Notes: a model not told the origin generated them from the sequence alone. A DNA stretch of 64,000 bases from JAPPOI01 sp028818055 (GCA_965267405.1 OZ253954.1:2604001-2668000); one strand, 5' to 3'. Shown: positions 24,683-33,611, counted from the first letter of the stretch. Numbers and translations are program-made.

Positions 24683-25882
24683 ATGTCTGGATCAGAGGCT
24701 GATCCCATTGAAATAACACGAGAATTTGAGACATCTGGCTCAAATCAAAGTGGCATGCGCGAACGCAATGAACGTCTGGTACTATCGATTCTCCGGCGAC
24801 AAGGCGCACTCCCGAAAGTTGAGATCGCCCGAAAAACAGGTCTGTCAGCGCAAACCGTTTCTGTAATCATGCGAGCGCTTGAAACGGATGGCTTGCTGGA
24901 AAAAGGCGAAAAGCTCCGGGGAAAAGTGGGCCAGCCGTCGGTGCCGCTCAGACTTGCCCCAGACGGCGCATACTTTCTTGGGTTAAAAGTCGGACGGCGT
25001 TCAGCCGAGCTTAGTTTGGTGAATTTTATCGGTGAAGAACTGGCGCATGTGAAAACAACGTACAGCTATCCCACGCCAAACGAGACGCTCGAGTTCGTGC
25101 GATCCTCGGTGAAGTCGATTTTTGACAAGTTGCCGCCAGATCGGCGGAGCCGAATTGCAGGCATGGGCATCGCGTCGCCGTACTATCTGTGGGAATGGGC
25201 GACCGTTATCGGTGTCGATGAAAGCAAGATGGCGGCCTGGAAGGATTGCGATCTTGGAGCTGAGGTCGCGAAGATGTACGACTTCCCGGTTTATTTTGGT
25301 AACGACGCTTCATGTGCGTGTGGCGCCGAACTGGTGTTCGGTACGGCACCTACACCACCCGACTTCCTTTATATTTACTTGGGCTACTTCGTCGGTGGCG
25401 GGGTGGTGTTGAATGGAAGCCTGTACACCGGCAGTTTCGGAAACGCAGGCGCGATTGGTCCTTTCCCAACGAAATCGCGGGATGGGCGCGACACTCAATT
25501 GGTCGATGTGGCTTCTTTGATTGGTTTGGAAAGAAGACTGCTCAGCGCAGGACTGGTACCAGAAGTCGTTCTTGCGGATCGGGACAATTGGAATATCGAT
25601 CCTGCGTTGATTGACGATTGGCTTGATGAGGCCGTTCCACCGCTTGCACGGGTGGTGCAGACGGCCGTCTCATTCATCGATTTTCCGGCCGTTCTGATCG
25701 ATGGCAACATGCCTACGGATCTGAGGTCCAAAGTGGTTGCCAAGGTCGCTGAACATTTGAAGGAACTGGATATGTCGGGCCTAACCGTTCCTGACATTCG
25801 TCCGGGCTCGGTCGGCCCGCGTGCGCGTTCGCTTGGCGCCGCCAGTCTGCCCTTGTCAAAACGGTTCATGCTCGAAACCTGA
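24683..25882 (+). CDS. frcR: ROK-family transcriptional regulator of the fructose locus
   Basis: This 399-residue protein has an N-terminal winged helix-turn-helix (about 26-85, RNERLVLSILRRQGALPKVEIARKTGLSAQTVS) followed by a ROK sugar-binding fold (about 95-390) with YFGNDASCACGAELVFG and FVGGGVVLNGSLYTG. The zinc-binding CxCGxxGC cluster of glucokinase-like ROK proteins is missing, so this is a regulator and unlikely to be an active kinase. It diverges from frcB; the shared gap holds a large palindrome. The start at 24683 could also be a slightly later Met, as the first 24 residues are poorly conserved in type. Confidence 0.87.
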   Translation: MSGSEADPIEITREFETSGSNQSGMRERNERLVLSILRRQGALPKVEIARKTGLSAQTVSVIMRALETDGLLEKGEKLRGKVGQPSVPLRLAPDGAYFLGLKVGRRSAELSLVNFIGEELAHVKTTYSYPTPNETLEFVRSSVKSIFDKLPPDRRSRIAGMGIASPYYLWEWATVIGVDESKMAAWKDCDLGAEVAKMYDFPVYFGNDASCACGAELVFGTAPTPPDFLYIYLGYFVGGGVVLNGSLYTGSFGNAGAIGPFPTKSRDGRDTQLVDVASLIGLERRLLSAGLVPEVVLADRDNWNIDPALIDDWLDEAVPPLARVVQTAVSFIDFPAVLIDGNMPTDLRSKVVAKVAEHLKELDMSGLTVPDIRPGSVGPRARSLGAASLPLSKRFMLET

Positions 25883-25919
25883 AAAACAAATCTAAAATCA
25901 GGTATTTACACGCGATCTT

Positions 25920-26846
25920 TTACTTACGCATTTTTTGAATTGCGACGTTCTCTGCAATGAGGTCTCGATACAGACTTTGGATTTGCGCCATGATGGGGCG
26001 TTCTCCGTTGCCGATTGGTTTTCCGTCGATTTCCGCGACCGGGGTCTGCGCCCCGAAAGTTCCAGTCAGGAACGCTTCGTCAGCACCGTAAGCTTCATAA
26101 AGCGAATAGTTCTTTTCGCGCACAGGAATGCCATTTGACACACAGACGTCGATCACCTTTTGTCGGGTCACACCATTCATGCAGTAGTCGCCAGTAGACG
26201 TCCAAACCTCGCCCCGCCTCACTATGAAAAAGTTGCAGGCGTTTGTGGTGTTCACAAAACCATGAGGGTCCAGCATCAAGGCTTCGTCCGCTCCTGCCTG
26301 TTCGGCTTGCAGGCACGCGATCACGCAATTCATCTTGGAGTGGCTATTAAACTTTGCATCTTGGCTCATTGGTAGGCCACGCACCTGGGGCACAGTCGCC
26401 AATCGAATGCCGGCGGTTTGCAGGTCTTCCGCCGGTTTGGAATGCTCAACGATCGCCACAATTGTTGGACCGAACTTCGAAAGCGATGGATGCTGAAATG
26501 GTTTTGCCTTGCGGCCTCGTGTAATCATCAACCGACAGTGCGCGTCTGATGTCATGTCGTTGGCAGCGGCTGTCTTGTTCAAAATCTCATGGATGTCAGC
26601 TGGACCAATACCGATATCCAGAGAAACTGACTTCAGGGAGTTGAAAAGCCTGTCCATATGCTCGTCGAAGAACGCCCACTCGCCATCGTAAAGGCGCATC
26701 CCTTCCCACATCCCGTCGCCAAGCATGAAGCCGCTGTCATAGACCGAGACTTTCGCCTCATCTTTTGGGACCAGCTCACCATTGACCCAGATCTTGATAT
26801 TTTCGTTCCGTGCATCCGCCTCGGCGTCGTGGGTTGTCTGGGTCAT
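25920..26846 (-). CDS. class IV PLP aminotransferase (branched-chain or D-amino-acid type)
   Basis: This 308-residue fold-type IV transaminase shows VSVYDSGFMLGDGMWEGMR near 33-51. The PLP lysine lies in FNSHSKMNCVIACLQAEQAG and the cofactor-binding tail in DPHGFVNTTNACNFFIV. LTGTFGAQTPVAEIDG appears near the C-terminus. The fold covers branched-chain, D-amino-acid, aminodeoxychorismate lyase and R-selective amine enzymes, and sequence alone does not separate them here. It converges on frcR across about 37 bases and otherwise stands alone, so context does not help. The N-terminal 15 residues are an extra polar tail. Confidence 0.85.
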   Translation of the reverse strand: MTQTTHDAEADARNENIKIWVNGELVPKDEAKVSVYDSGFMLGDGMWEGMRLYDGEWAFFDEHMDRLFNSLKSVSLDIGIGPADIHEILNKTAAANDMTSDAHCRLMITRGRKAKPFQHPSLSKFGPTIVAIVEHSKPAEDLQTAGIRLATVPQVRGLPMSQDAKFNSHSKMNCVIACLQAEQAGADEALMLDPHGFVNTTNACNFFIVRRGEVWTSTGDYCMNGVTRQKVIDVCVSNGIPVREKNYSLYEAYGADEAFLTGTFGAQTPVAEIDGKPIGNGERPIMAQIQSLYRDLIAENVAIQKMRK

Positions 26847-26963
26847 GCCAATGAAGCCTTGCCATCGAGAATATGAATAGCCGCTAACGCGGTTACTTCG
26901 ACAATTCAGCCAAATGAGAAAATTGCAAGTTCAAGGAGCGCCGCCACCGGTCGCGCCTAGCTG

Positions 26964-27323
26964 CTAGCGGCTAATTTCAACCGGATATCTGGTTTCGCCC
27001 CAGCCTTCGGTGTTTGTGCGCGCCTCTACGAAGACCTTTCCCACGTCGGATGGGATTTCAACGCCGGACAACGAGCGCGTGAACGGCTGCTCGTTTGCGT
27101 GCGGGTGATACAATACGCGAAGACCAAGTTCGGTGCCGTCCTCAAGAACAACGCGCCACCCGTCCGCATAGTCGTCCCATCCAGTCTCTGCATGTCGAAT
27201 GGTGACCGAAAACGTGAATGTGTCGCCGCTGGACTTGTATGTCACATCTTCGATCGTTGCTTCGTCGGCCGAAACAGGGATGGCAGTAAGTACGAAGGCG
27301 GTCGTTATTGCTAATCTCAACAT
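26964..27323 (-). CDS. small secreted hypothetical protein
   Basis: This is a 119-residue protein with a clear signal peptide (MLRLAITTAFVLTAIPVSA). The mature part is about 100 residues, predicted mostly beta, including SVTIRHAETGWDDYADGWRV and VLYHPHANEQPFTRSL, with several Trp, His and acidic residues that could bind a metal. There are no cysteines. I do not recognise a family name. It diverges from glcD across about 100 bases that hold the glc palindrome, so it could share that control, but nothing else links it to glycolate. Confidence 0.72.
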   Translation of the reverse strand: MLRLAITTAFVLTAIPVSADEATIEDVTYKSSGDTFTFSVTIRHAETGWDDYADGWRVVLEDGTELGLRVLYHPHANEQPFTRSLSGVEIPSDVGKVFVEARTNTEGWGETRYPVEISR

Positions 27324-27381
27324 GCCGCGACATTACGGCTTTGATTTGCCTTTCGCTATTCACAAAGGCTTGTTAATTGGC

Positions 27382-27407
27382 TAAATTGGTAATATAAATT
27401 TACCAAT
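27382..27407. promoter_or_regulatory. candidate operator upstream of glcD, shared with glcB
   Basis: TAAATTGG-N11-TACCAAT ends 20 bases before the glcD start. Its core ATTGGTAA/TTACCAAT is a perfect eight-base inverted repeat with a seven-base spacer. The same sequence with the same spacing occurs at 55079-55104 before glcB. TTGGT/ACCAA half-sites are typical of FadR-type GntR regulators such as GlcC and PdhR, but no such gene is in the window. Confidence 0.72.
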
Positions 27408-27427
27408 AGTATGTTGGAGCGCAAAAA

Positions 27428-28867
27428 ATGGACATGCCGGTCGCCGACGAGGGAATTCTTGAGCGCAAACCTCATATCGTGTCGCGCTTGCAAGGCGTGC
27501 TTCCCAAGGGTGCGGTCATTTCCGACGAAGCTGAAACGCGCGCATACGAATGCGACGCGTTGACGGCATATCGTTGCCCTCCACTTTGCGCGGTGTTGCC
27601 AGCTTCGACCCAAGAGGTCTCCGATATCTTGAAGATTTGCCACGAAGAAGGGGTACCTGTCGTCCCACGCGGTTCAGGAACTTCGTTGGCTGGCGGGGCG
27701 CTTCCAACAGCTGATGCAGTCATACTGGGCGTAGCGCGATTGAATGCCGTTCTTGAAACGGACTACGACAATCGCTTCATCAGAGTTCAAAGTGGGCGCA
27801 CGAACCTCAGCGTGACAGGAGCCGTTGAGGCCGATGGTTTCTTTTATGCGCCTGATCCATCTTCCCAACTTGCCTGCGCAATTGCAGGTAATATCGCAAT
27901 GAACTCGGGCGGCGCCCATTGTCTGAAGTATGGCGTTACCACCAACAATCTGCTTGGTGTGACGATGGTTATGATGGACGGTGAGGTGGTTGAGATCGGG
28001 GGCGCCCACATGGATGCCGGCGGTTACGATTGGCTGGGGCTCATTTGCGGGTCCGAAGGTCAGTTGGGGGTCGTAACCGAGGCGACGTTAAGAATTCTTC
28101 CGAAACCCGAGGGCGCGCGTCCGGTTCTGATTGGCTACAAAAGCGCCGAAATTGCTGGCGCCTGTGTCAGCGACATCATCAAGGCCGGCGTACTGCCGGT
28201 TGCCATCGAATACATGGACCGCAAAGTGATCGAAGTCGTTGATGCATATTCAGGGGCAGGCTACCCGGATTGCGAAGCGCTTTTGATTGTTGAGGTCGAA
28301 GGAAGCCCCGAGGAAATCGACGCACAGCTTGGCGTTATCAAGCAGATTGCCATGAAGCACGATCCGGTCGAGCTGCGCGAAGCCGAGACTGCCGACGAGG
28401 CGGCTCGGATCTGGCTTGGAAGAAAATCGGCGTTCGGCGCAATGGGGCAAATCAATGATTACATGTGCCTTGATGGAACTATTCCGGTTTCCGAATTGCC
28501 ACGTGTTCTCAACAGGATAGGCGAGCTTTCTGAAGAATTTGGCCTCGATGTTGGCAATGTTTTTCATGCAGGTGACGGCAACATGCATCCGTTGATTTTG
28601 TTTGATGCTAACAAGCCAGGCGATCTGGAGACCTGTGAAGCTTTTGGCGCGGAAATACTGAAACTATGTGTGGAAGTGGGCGGTTGCCTGACCGGCGAGC
28701 ATGGTGTGGGAATTGAAAAACGTGACCTTATGGATGTGCAGTATGCACCCACTGACCTGGATGCGCAGTTGAAGGTTAAAGATGTCTTCGATCCGTCGTG
28801 GCTCTTGAACCCGGCCAAAGTGTTCCCTCTGGACGCTAGTGCCAGTCGAAGAATTGCGGCCGAATGA
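27428..28867 (+). CDS. glcD: glycolate oxidase subunit GlcD (FAD-linked)
   Basis: The 479-residue flavoprotein is the catalytic subunit that oxidises glycolate to glyoxylate. It has the FAD-binding PCMH domain (about 55-235, with PVVPRGSGTSLAGGALP and ACAIAGNIAMNSGGAHCLKYG). The C-terminal oxidase domain ends in NVFHAGDGNMHPLILFD and GCLTGEHGVGIEKR, where the histidines lie at the active site. It is the first gene of glcD-glcE-glcF. D-lactate dehydrogenases share the fold, but the three-subunit order with glcE and glcF makes glycolate the best call. A short gap with a palindrome precedes it. Confidence 0.93.
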   Translation: MDMPVADEGILERKPHIVSRLQGVLPKGAVISDEAETRAYECDALTAYRCPPLCAVLPASTQEVSDILKICHEEGVPVVPRGSGTSLAGGALPTADAVILGVARLNAVLETDYDNRFIRVQSGRTNLSVTGAVEADGFFYAPDPSSQLACAIAGNIAMNSGGAHCLKYGVTTNNLLGVTMVMMDGEVVEIGGAHMDAGGYDWLGLICGSEGQLGVVTEATLRILPKPEGARPVLIGYKSAEIAGACVSDIIKAGVLPVAIEYMDRKVIEVVDAYSGAGYPDCEALLIVEVEGSPEEIDAQLGVIKQIAMKHDPVELREAETADEAARIWLGRKSAFGAMGQINDYMCLDGTIPVSELPRVLNRIGELSEEFGLDVGNVFHAGDGNMHPLILFDANKPGDLETCEAFGAEILKLCVEVGGCLTGEHGVGIEKRDLMDVQYAPTDLDAQLKVKDVFDPSWLLNPAKVFPLDASASRRIAAE

Positions 28868-28915
28868 TCGCGATCTTCTCGCCAACCTCCAGTTCTCTAG
28901 CACGGGCCGAAAAGC

Positions 28916-30046
28916 ATGCTTACCCCCAAGGATGAACAAGAACTCTCCGAGGCAGTGCTTGGGGCAAGCGACCCACTCAGAATTATTGGTGGCGGCACCA
29001 GAGGTGTCGGGCCGGGCGCTCCCAACCTGAGTACCCGTGAACTAACAGGCGTGACACTCTATGAGCCCGGAGCGCTGACACTGGTTGCTAAGTCCGGGAC
29101 GCCACTAGCCGAAATCAACGAACATCTGGCATCGGAAGGGCAGATGCTGGCCTTCGAGCCATCAGACTTTCGGCCGCTTCTTCGAACCGAAGGTGAACCG
29201 ACCATAGGCGGAATCGTTGCCGCTAATGAATCTGGGCCGCGCCGGCTGGCGGTCGGTGCGTGCCGCGACTTCTTGTTGGGTGTTCGCTTTGTCGATGGCT
29301 CGGGCAACGTCGTTAAGAACGGCGGTCGGGTCATGAAAAACGTAACCGGATATGACCTGGTCAAACTTCTTTGCGGGTCGCACGGCACGCTTGGAATTTT
29401 GAGCGAAGTCAGTCTGAAGGTCTTGCCGCGTCCTGAAACTTCGGCCTCTTTGATGATATATGGTCCAACGGTGGATGAAGCTGTTGGGCTGATGGCGCGT
29501 GCGATGGGGTCGCCCTATGAGGTCACCGGTGCCGCTTATTCATCGCAAGACATGGCTGGCCATCCCGTTGTTTTCCTGCGCTTGGAAGGCTCGGAAACAC
29601 AAGTGACCGGTCGCCTGTCGAAGCTTCGAAACTTGTTGGAGCCTTTTGTTCCCACTGGCGAAAACTACGCCATCAGTGAGTTGACCGATGTGGATGCCGT
29701 CCAGCAGCAATGGGTATCCCTTAGAGATTTGGATGAAGAGGCCGGGACGTATCGCGATGTTTGGCGCCTTTCTGTAAAACCGTCGGACGCTCCGTCGATT
29801 TGCGCAGCTTTGCCCGAGCCGAATTACCAACTTGATTGGGCCGGGGGCAGAATCTGGGCTTTCACGGAACCGGGAACTGATTTGCGTAACATTATTGGGC
29901 AATTTGATGGGCATGCGACCCTCATAAAATCGGCAAGTAATTTACCACGGTTTCATCCGGAGCCAGCACCGCTGGCGAATCTGTCGGCTGGACTTCGAAA
30001 CCAATTCGATCCACGCGGTATTTTGAATTCAGGATTGATGGGCTGA
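28916..30046 (+). CDS. glcE: glycolate oxidase subunit GlcE (FAD-binding)
   Basis: The 376-residue protein has a single FAD-binding PCMH domain in the N-terminal half (about 10-190): LRIIGGGTRGVGPG, LAFEPSDFRPLL, TIGGIVAANESGPRR, GGRVMKNVTGYDLVKLLCGSHGTLG. It lacks the full C-terminal catalytic region of GlcD, as expected for GlcE. It starts 48 bases after glcD, and its stop overlaps the glcF ATG by one base. GlcE is needed for an active glycolate oxidase, probably for assembly or electron transfer. Confidence 0.92.
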   Translation: MLTPKDEQELSEAVLGASDPLRIIGGGTRGVGPGAPNLSTRELTGVTLYEPGALTLVAKSGTPLAEINEHLASEGQMLAFEPSDFRPLLRTEGEPTIGGIVAANESGPRRLAVGACRDFLLGVRFVDGSGNVVKNGGRVMKNVTGYDLVKLLCGSHGTLGILSEVSLKVLPRPETSASLMIYGPTVDEAVGLMARAMGSPYEVTGAAYSSQDMAGHPVVFLRLEGSETQVTGRLSKLRNLLEPFVPTGENYAISELTDVDAVQQQWVSLRDLDEEAGTYRDVWRLSVKPSDAPSICAALPEPNYQLDWAGGRIWAFTEPGTDLRNIIGQFDGHATLIKSASNLPRFHPEPAPLANLSAGLRNQFDPRGILNSGLMG

Positions 30047-31356
30047 TGCAAACGAATTTCACCGACGAGCAACTAAAGGACCCCGGAATTGCTCGGGCGA
30101 ACGAGATATTGCGGTCCTGCGTTCACTGTGGGTTCTGCACAGCCACGTGTCCGACATACCAAGTTCTTGGGGACGAGCTGGATAGCCCACGTGGTCGCAT
30201 TTACCTGATCAAGGATATGCTGGAAAATGACCGTCCAGCCGATGAAAAGACGGTCAAACACATCGATCGATGCCTGTCCTGCCTTGCGTGCATGACAACT
30301 TGTCCATCGGGTGTGCACTACATGCACCTGGTCGATCATGCCCGTTCGCATATCGAAAAGACCTATAAACGTCCGTTGTCTGACAGGATGCTCAGGTGGG
30401 TCATTGCCCGCATTCTACCGTATCCGATGCGATTTCGTGTCGCGTTGCTTGGTGCGAAGATTGGGAGACCATTTGCACGATTGATGCCCGATGCACGTTT
30501 GCGCGCGATGCTTGAAATGGCACCACGACAGGTGCCGGCGGTAAGCCGCAACGACGACCCGCAAACCTTTGTTCCTGAGGGAAAAAAGAAGATGCGGGTG
30601 GCGCTGATGACGGGATGCGCGCAACGTGCTTTAAACACCGATATCAACGATGCAACCATACGACTTCTCACGCGGCTGGGCTGCGAAGTGGTGATTGCCA
30701 AAGACATGGGATGTTGTGGTGCGTTGGTTCATCACATGGGTAAAGAAGACGAAAGCCACGCCGCTGCCGCACGAAACATCAAGACATGGATGGCTGAGGA
30801 CGAGAATGGTGGCCTCGACGCCATTGTGATTAACACCAGTGGGTGTGGAACGACCGTGAAAGATTACGGTCATATGTTCCGTAATGATCCAATGGCGGAA
30901 GACGCAAAGCGCGTAAGTGATTTAGCTATGGATATCAGCGAATTACTGTCCAAACTTGATCTTGATGAGCAGCCGCGCAAAGCGCTGAAAGTGGCCTATC
31001 ACGCAGCGTGCTCACTCCAACACGGACAACAGGTCAAGTCCGCACCCAAGGAGGTGTTAAAGCGTGTTGGGTTCGACATTGTTGAGCCTGCGGACAGTCA
31101 TCTGTGTTGCGGCTCAGCGGGCACATATAATTTGATGCAGCCCGAGATCTCAAAACAGCTTAAAAACCGGAAAGTTCAAACACTTGAGGCAACATCTCCT
31201 GATGTGATCGCTGCAGGAAACATCGGATGTATGATGCAAATCGGATCTGGCACCGACTTACCGATCGTCCACACTGTCGAACTGGTTGATTGGGCAACCG
31301 GTGGACCTGTTCCGCCCAGTCTGCTCAGCAATGAAAGCCTATCTGAAAAGATCTGA
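30046..31356 (+). CDS. glcF: glycolate oxidase iron-sulfur subunit GlcF
   Basis: The 436-residue protein passes electrons from the flavin subunits to the respiratory chain. Two [4Fe-4S] motifs lie near the N-terminus: CVHCGFCTATCP (about 25-36) and CLSCLACMTTCP (about 78-89). Two Cys-rich CCG domains follow, with MGCCGALVHHMGKED and HLCCGSAGTYNLMQPE, typical of this heterodisulfide-reductase-like family. It overlaps glcE by one base and is the last gene of glcDEF. In E. coli the operon continues with glcG and glcB; here those genes are at 55168-57735. Confidence 0.94.
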   Translation: MQTNFTDEQLKDPGIARANEILRSCVHCGFCTATCPTYQVLGDELDSPRGRIYLIKDMLENDRPADEKTVKHIDRCLSCLACMTTCPSGVHYMHLVDHARSHIEKTYKRPLSDRMLRWVIARILPYPMRFRVALLGAKIGRPFARLMPDARLRAMLEMAPRQVPAVSRNDDPQTFVPEGKKKMRVALMTGCAQRALNTDINDATIRLLTRLGCEVVIAKDMGCCGALVHHMGKEDESHAAAARNIKTWMAEDENGGLDAIVINTSGCGTTVKDYGHMFRNDPMAEDAKRVSDLAMDISELLSKLDLDEQPRKALKVAYHAACSLQHGQQVKSAPKEVLKRVGFDIVEPADSHLCCGSAGTYNLMQPEISKQLKNRKVQTLEATSPDVIAAGNIGCMMQIGSGTDLPIVHTVELVDWATGGPVPPSLLSNESLSEKI

Positions 31357-31439
31357 TTTCTTTATGAGTCCAAAATCGCGTCATATTCTGGTCCAAACCG
31401 ACGGATAGCCATGTCGGATAACGGTTGACGAGGTAAGAC

Positions 31440-32264
31440 ATGCGTCGTGCGATTTTAGCTTTGGTATTGGGTCTCGGATTTGTTGGCGCTACGGCAATTG
31501 CCCAAGAAAACAAGGCGACACCGCTGCAATCGCTTTTGACCGCCTATGAGGCGCGCGGATGGGAAGCCGTCGGGCGCATCAATATCGGTCGTGGCGGAAT
31601 GTGTACCGGTGCGTTGATCAGCCCTCGAGTTGTTCTGACAGCCGCACACTGCCTTTACGACCAAGCGACGAAGCGCCAAGTTTCCTCGGCCAAAATTACC
31701 TTCCTCGCAGGTTGGCGGAACGGTTCTGCAACGGCAGTCCGCCGAGTTCGCCGTGCCATTGCGCATCCTGACTATGAATATACCGGGCCTGGCGGCGAGC
31801 TACGTGTCGCCAACGATGTCGCGGTTCTGGAACTGGAAAGCGAGATCCGGCTTTCCAGCGTTGAACCTTTTGAAACGGCTCCGCGCCCTCGAAAGGGTGC
31901 AAGCGTCGGTGTGGTGTCATACGCCCACGATCGGTCAAACACTCCGTCGATCCAAGAAGTCTGCCACGTACTTGCGCGTCAGCGCGGCACGCTGGTTCTT
32001 TCGTGCGACGTCGATTTTGGATCGTCCGGCGCACCGATCTTTTCCGAAGTTGAAGGCAAGCCATACATCGTATCAGTAGTTTCGGCGAAGGCGATGGTGC
32101 AGGGGCGACGGGTGTCATTGGGAACAAACCTTCAGCAGCCGCTGGAAGATTTAATGGAGCTCCTTGCGTCAAATCCTGCGGCATCCGGCTCTAGTGGCGC
32201 TAAAGTCGTCACAATCAATCGCAACGGAAGTTCGTCAGGCGGCGCGAAGTTTCTGAAGCCCTAG
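31440..32264 (+). CDS. secreted trypsin-like serine protease (first of two)
   Basis: The 274-residue protein begins with a signal peptide (MRRAILALVLGLGFVGATAIA). The catalytic triad is visible: His in VVLTAAHCLY, Asp in NDVAVLELE, Ser in DFGSSGAPIF. The canonical GDSGGP is altered to GSSGAP but keeps the nucleophile. Several cysteines, including those near the His and Ser motifs, may form disulfides. The C-terminal 30 residues are Gly/Ser-rich and outside the protease fold. A second, shorter homologue follows 40 bases later, so they look like a tandem duplication that has diverged. The target is unknown. Confidence 0.85.
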   Translation: MRRAILALVLGLGFVGATAIAQENKATPLQSLLTAYEARGWEAVGRINIGRGGMCTGALISPRVVLTAAHCLYDQATKRQVSSAKITFLAGWRNGSATAVRRVRRAIAHPDYEYTGPGGELRVANDVAVLELESEIRLSSVEPFETAPRPRKGASVGVVSYAHDRSNTPSIQEVCHVLARQRGTLVLSCDVDFGSSGAPIFSEVEGKPYIVSVVSAKAMVQGRRVSLGTNLQQPLEDLMELLASNPAASGSSGAKVVTINRNGSSSGGAKFLKP

Positions 32265-32304
32265 CGCTTGACCGGAAAGCAAATTCCATAGATTTTTCCG
32301 TGAT

Positions 32305-32988
32305 ATGAGGGGTGTGTGCTCGTTCATAGCAGCGATTGTGTGGCTGACGTGCGTTAAGGGGCTGGTGGCTCAGGATGCCTTGCCAGTCGGACGACTTGAG
32401 CGCGAGAATGGCCGGGCCTTTTGCACAGCGAGCCTAATCACCAAAGATATCGCAGTGACTGCGGCCCATTGCGTTCGGCGTGCAATTGGGAAATCCGGTG
32501 CTGAGCAGGTGAACACCTATTTCAGGCCAAGTGGAAAACTGGCGGCAGAGCGAATTCCCGCGGTGCGAGTAACCGTCCATCCTTTATATGACCGGCAAAA
32601 CGATCCTGAATTGTGGGCGCTTCGGTTTGATCTGGCTCTCATCAAACTACAAAACGAGGTCACAAGCGAACAAGCGGCTCCGCGTCCACTAGGTCCATCC
32701 GCGGAGAAAGATGAGAATTTGTTTCTCGTGTCTTGGCGGTTTGACTCAGACCACCCGCGGCAACGACGCTGCGCGGTTCTGGAAGGCGCCAAAGGTCTTG
32801 TGACGCTCGGATGTCGTGTACGTGGCGGTGAAAGCGGCTCGCCAGTATTTCGCCAATCGGAAGGCCGGCTCGAAATTGTCGCAGTAATTTCAAGTAGATC
32901 GCGGATGTTCGAACAACCTGTGGCGGTTGCGTCAAACCTCGAGCTGAGGTTACGACCAATGCTCGATGATCTCGAAGGCGGGCCGTAA
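32305..32988 (+). CDS. secreted trypsin-like serine protease (second of two)
   Basis: The 227-residue homologue of the preceding gene has a signal peptide ending near GLVAQ. The triad residues are His in AVTAAHCVRR, Asp in FDLALIKLQ and Ser in GGESGSPVF, a conservative form of GDSGGP. It lacks the Gly/Ser-rich tail of its neighbour. It lies 40 bases downstream on the same strand, so co-transcription is likely. No strong ribosome site precedes the ATG at 32305. It might act in envelope quality control or extracellular digestion; sequence does not decide. Confidence 0.82.
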   Translation: MRGVCSFIAAIVWLTCVKGLVAQDALPVGRLERENGRAFCTASLITKDIAVTAAHCVRRAIGKSGAEQVNTYFRPSGKLAAERIPAVRVTVHPLYDRQNDPELWALRFDLALIKLQNEVTSEQAAPRPLGPSAEKDENLFLVSWRFDSDHPRQRRCAVLEGAKGLVTLGCRVRGGESGSPVFRQSEGRLEIVAVISSRSRMFEQPVAVASNLELRLRPMLDDLEGGP

Positions 32989-33030
32989 AAAGCACATCTT
33001 GAAAGCCGAAATTTCGCTTCTTATCTGACA

Positions 33031-33121
33031 GTAATCGGGTGCCGATTACCGGACCCGACCATACGTAGTCCGGCCCATTTTGGGGGGACGAACTTGGTAT
33101 CGCTCAAAGGAGGATAACCTG
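33031..33121 (+). promoter_or_regulatory. structured hsp20 leader, possible RNA thermometer
   Basis: Two perfect inverted repeats precede the gene: GTAATCGG-GTG-CCGATTAC (33031-33049) and CCGGAC...GTCCGG (33049-33073). The ribosome site AAAGGAGG follows closely after TCGCTC, which fits the U(U/C)GCU element that pairs with the ribosome site in ROSE thermometers of alphaproteobacterial small heat-shock genes. The first repeat could instead be a protein-binding operator. Confidence 0.45.
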
Positions 33122-33589
33122 ATGCGAACACTTGATTTTGCGCCGCTATACCGCGCAACCGTTGGCTTTGACCAAATTGCAGACCTTATGGATCGCGTTC
33201 TAACCGACACATCCAGCGCACCATCCTACCCGCCATATAACATCGAAAAAACGGCCGATGACGCCTGGCGCATCTCGATTGCCGTTGCTGGTTTTGGTGA
33301 AGATGACCTCTCGGTAGAGGTTAAGGAAAACTCGCTTCTCGTCGCGGCCAAGAAATCGGCAGAAGACACAGATCGTAAGTACCTTCACCGTGGGATCGCC
33401 ACGCGCGCGTTCGAGCGCCGCTTTGCTTTGGCTGATCACGTCCGTGTAACGGGCGCGAGCCACGTCAACGGCATGCTGAACATTGACCTGGTTCGTGAAG
33501 TGCCAGAAGCACTGAAGCCTCGCCAGATCGAAATCGTCGCAGGCGACGTCGTTGATACGAAGGCCGTTGAGGCCAAGCCGGTTAACTAA
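33122..33589 (+). CDS. small heat-shock protein, Hsp20 family
   Basis: The 155-residue ATP-independent holdase has an alpha-crystallin domain of about 90 residues (40-132): PPYNIEKTADDAWRISIAVAGF at the start, LLVAAKK, and GIATRAFERRFALADHV, then NGMLNIDLVREVPE, the position of the usual GVL-type edge motif. It resembles IbpA/HspD proteins of alphaproteobacteria. The ATG at 33122 has a strong AAAGGAGG site. A structured leader precedes it and a clear terminator follows, so it is a single-gene unit. It would bind unfolding proteins on heat or oxidative stress and pass them to DnaK/ClpB. Confidence 0.93.
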   Translation: MRTLDFAPLYRATVGFDQIADLMDRVLTDTSSAPSYPPYNIEKTADDAWRISIAVAGFGEDDLSVEVKENSLLVAAKKSAEDTDRKYLHRGIATRAFERRFALADHVRVTGASHVNGMLNIDLVREVPEALKPRQIEIVAGDVVDTKAVEAKPVN

Positions 33590-33611
33590 GCTGACAGAAA
33601 TAATCAATGTG

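Noticed and set aside
31980..32050. First trypsin-like protease considered a dead enzyme because GDSGGP is GSSGAP
   Set aside because: The nucleophile Ser and the other triad residues are present, so inactivity is not supported.
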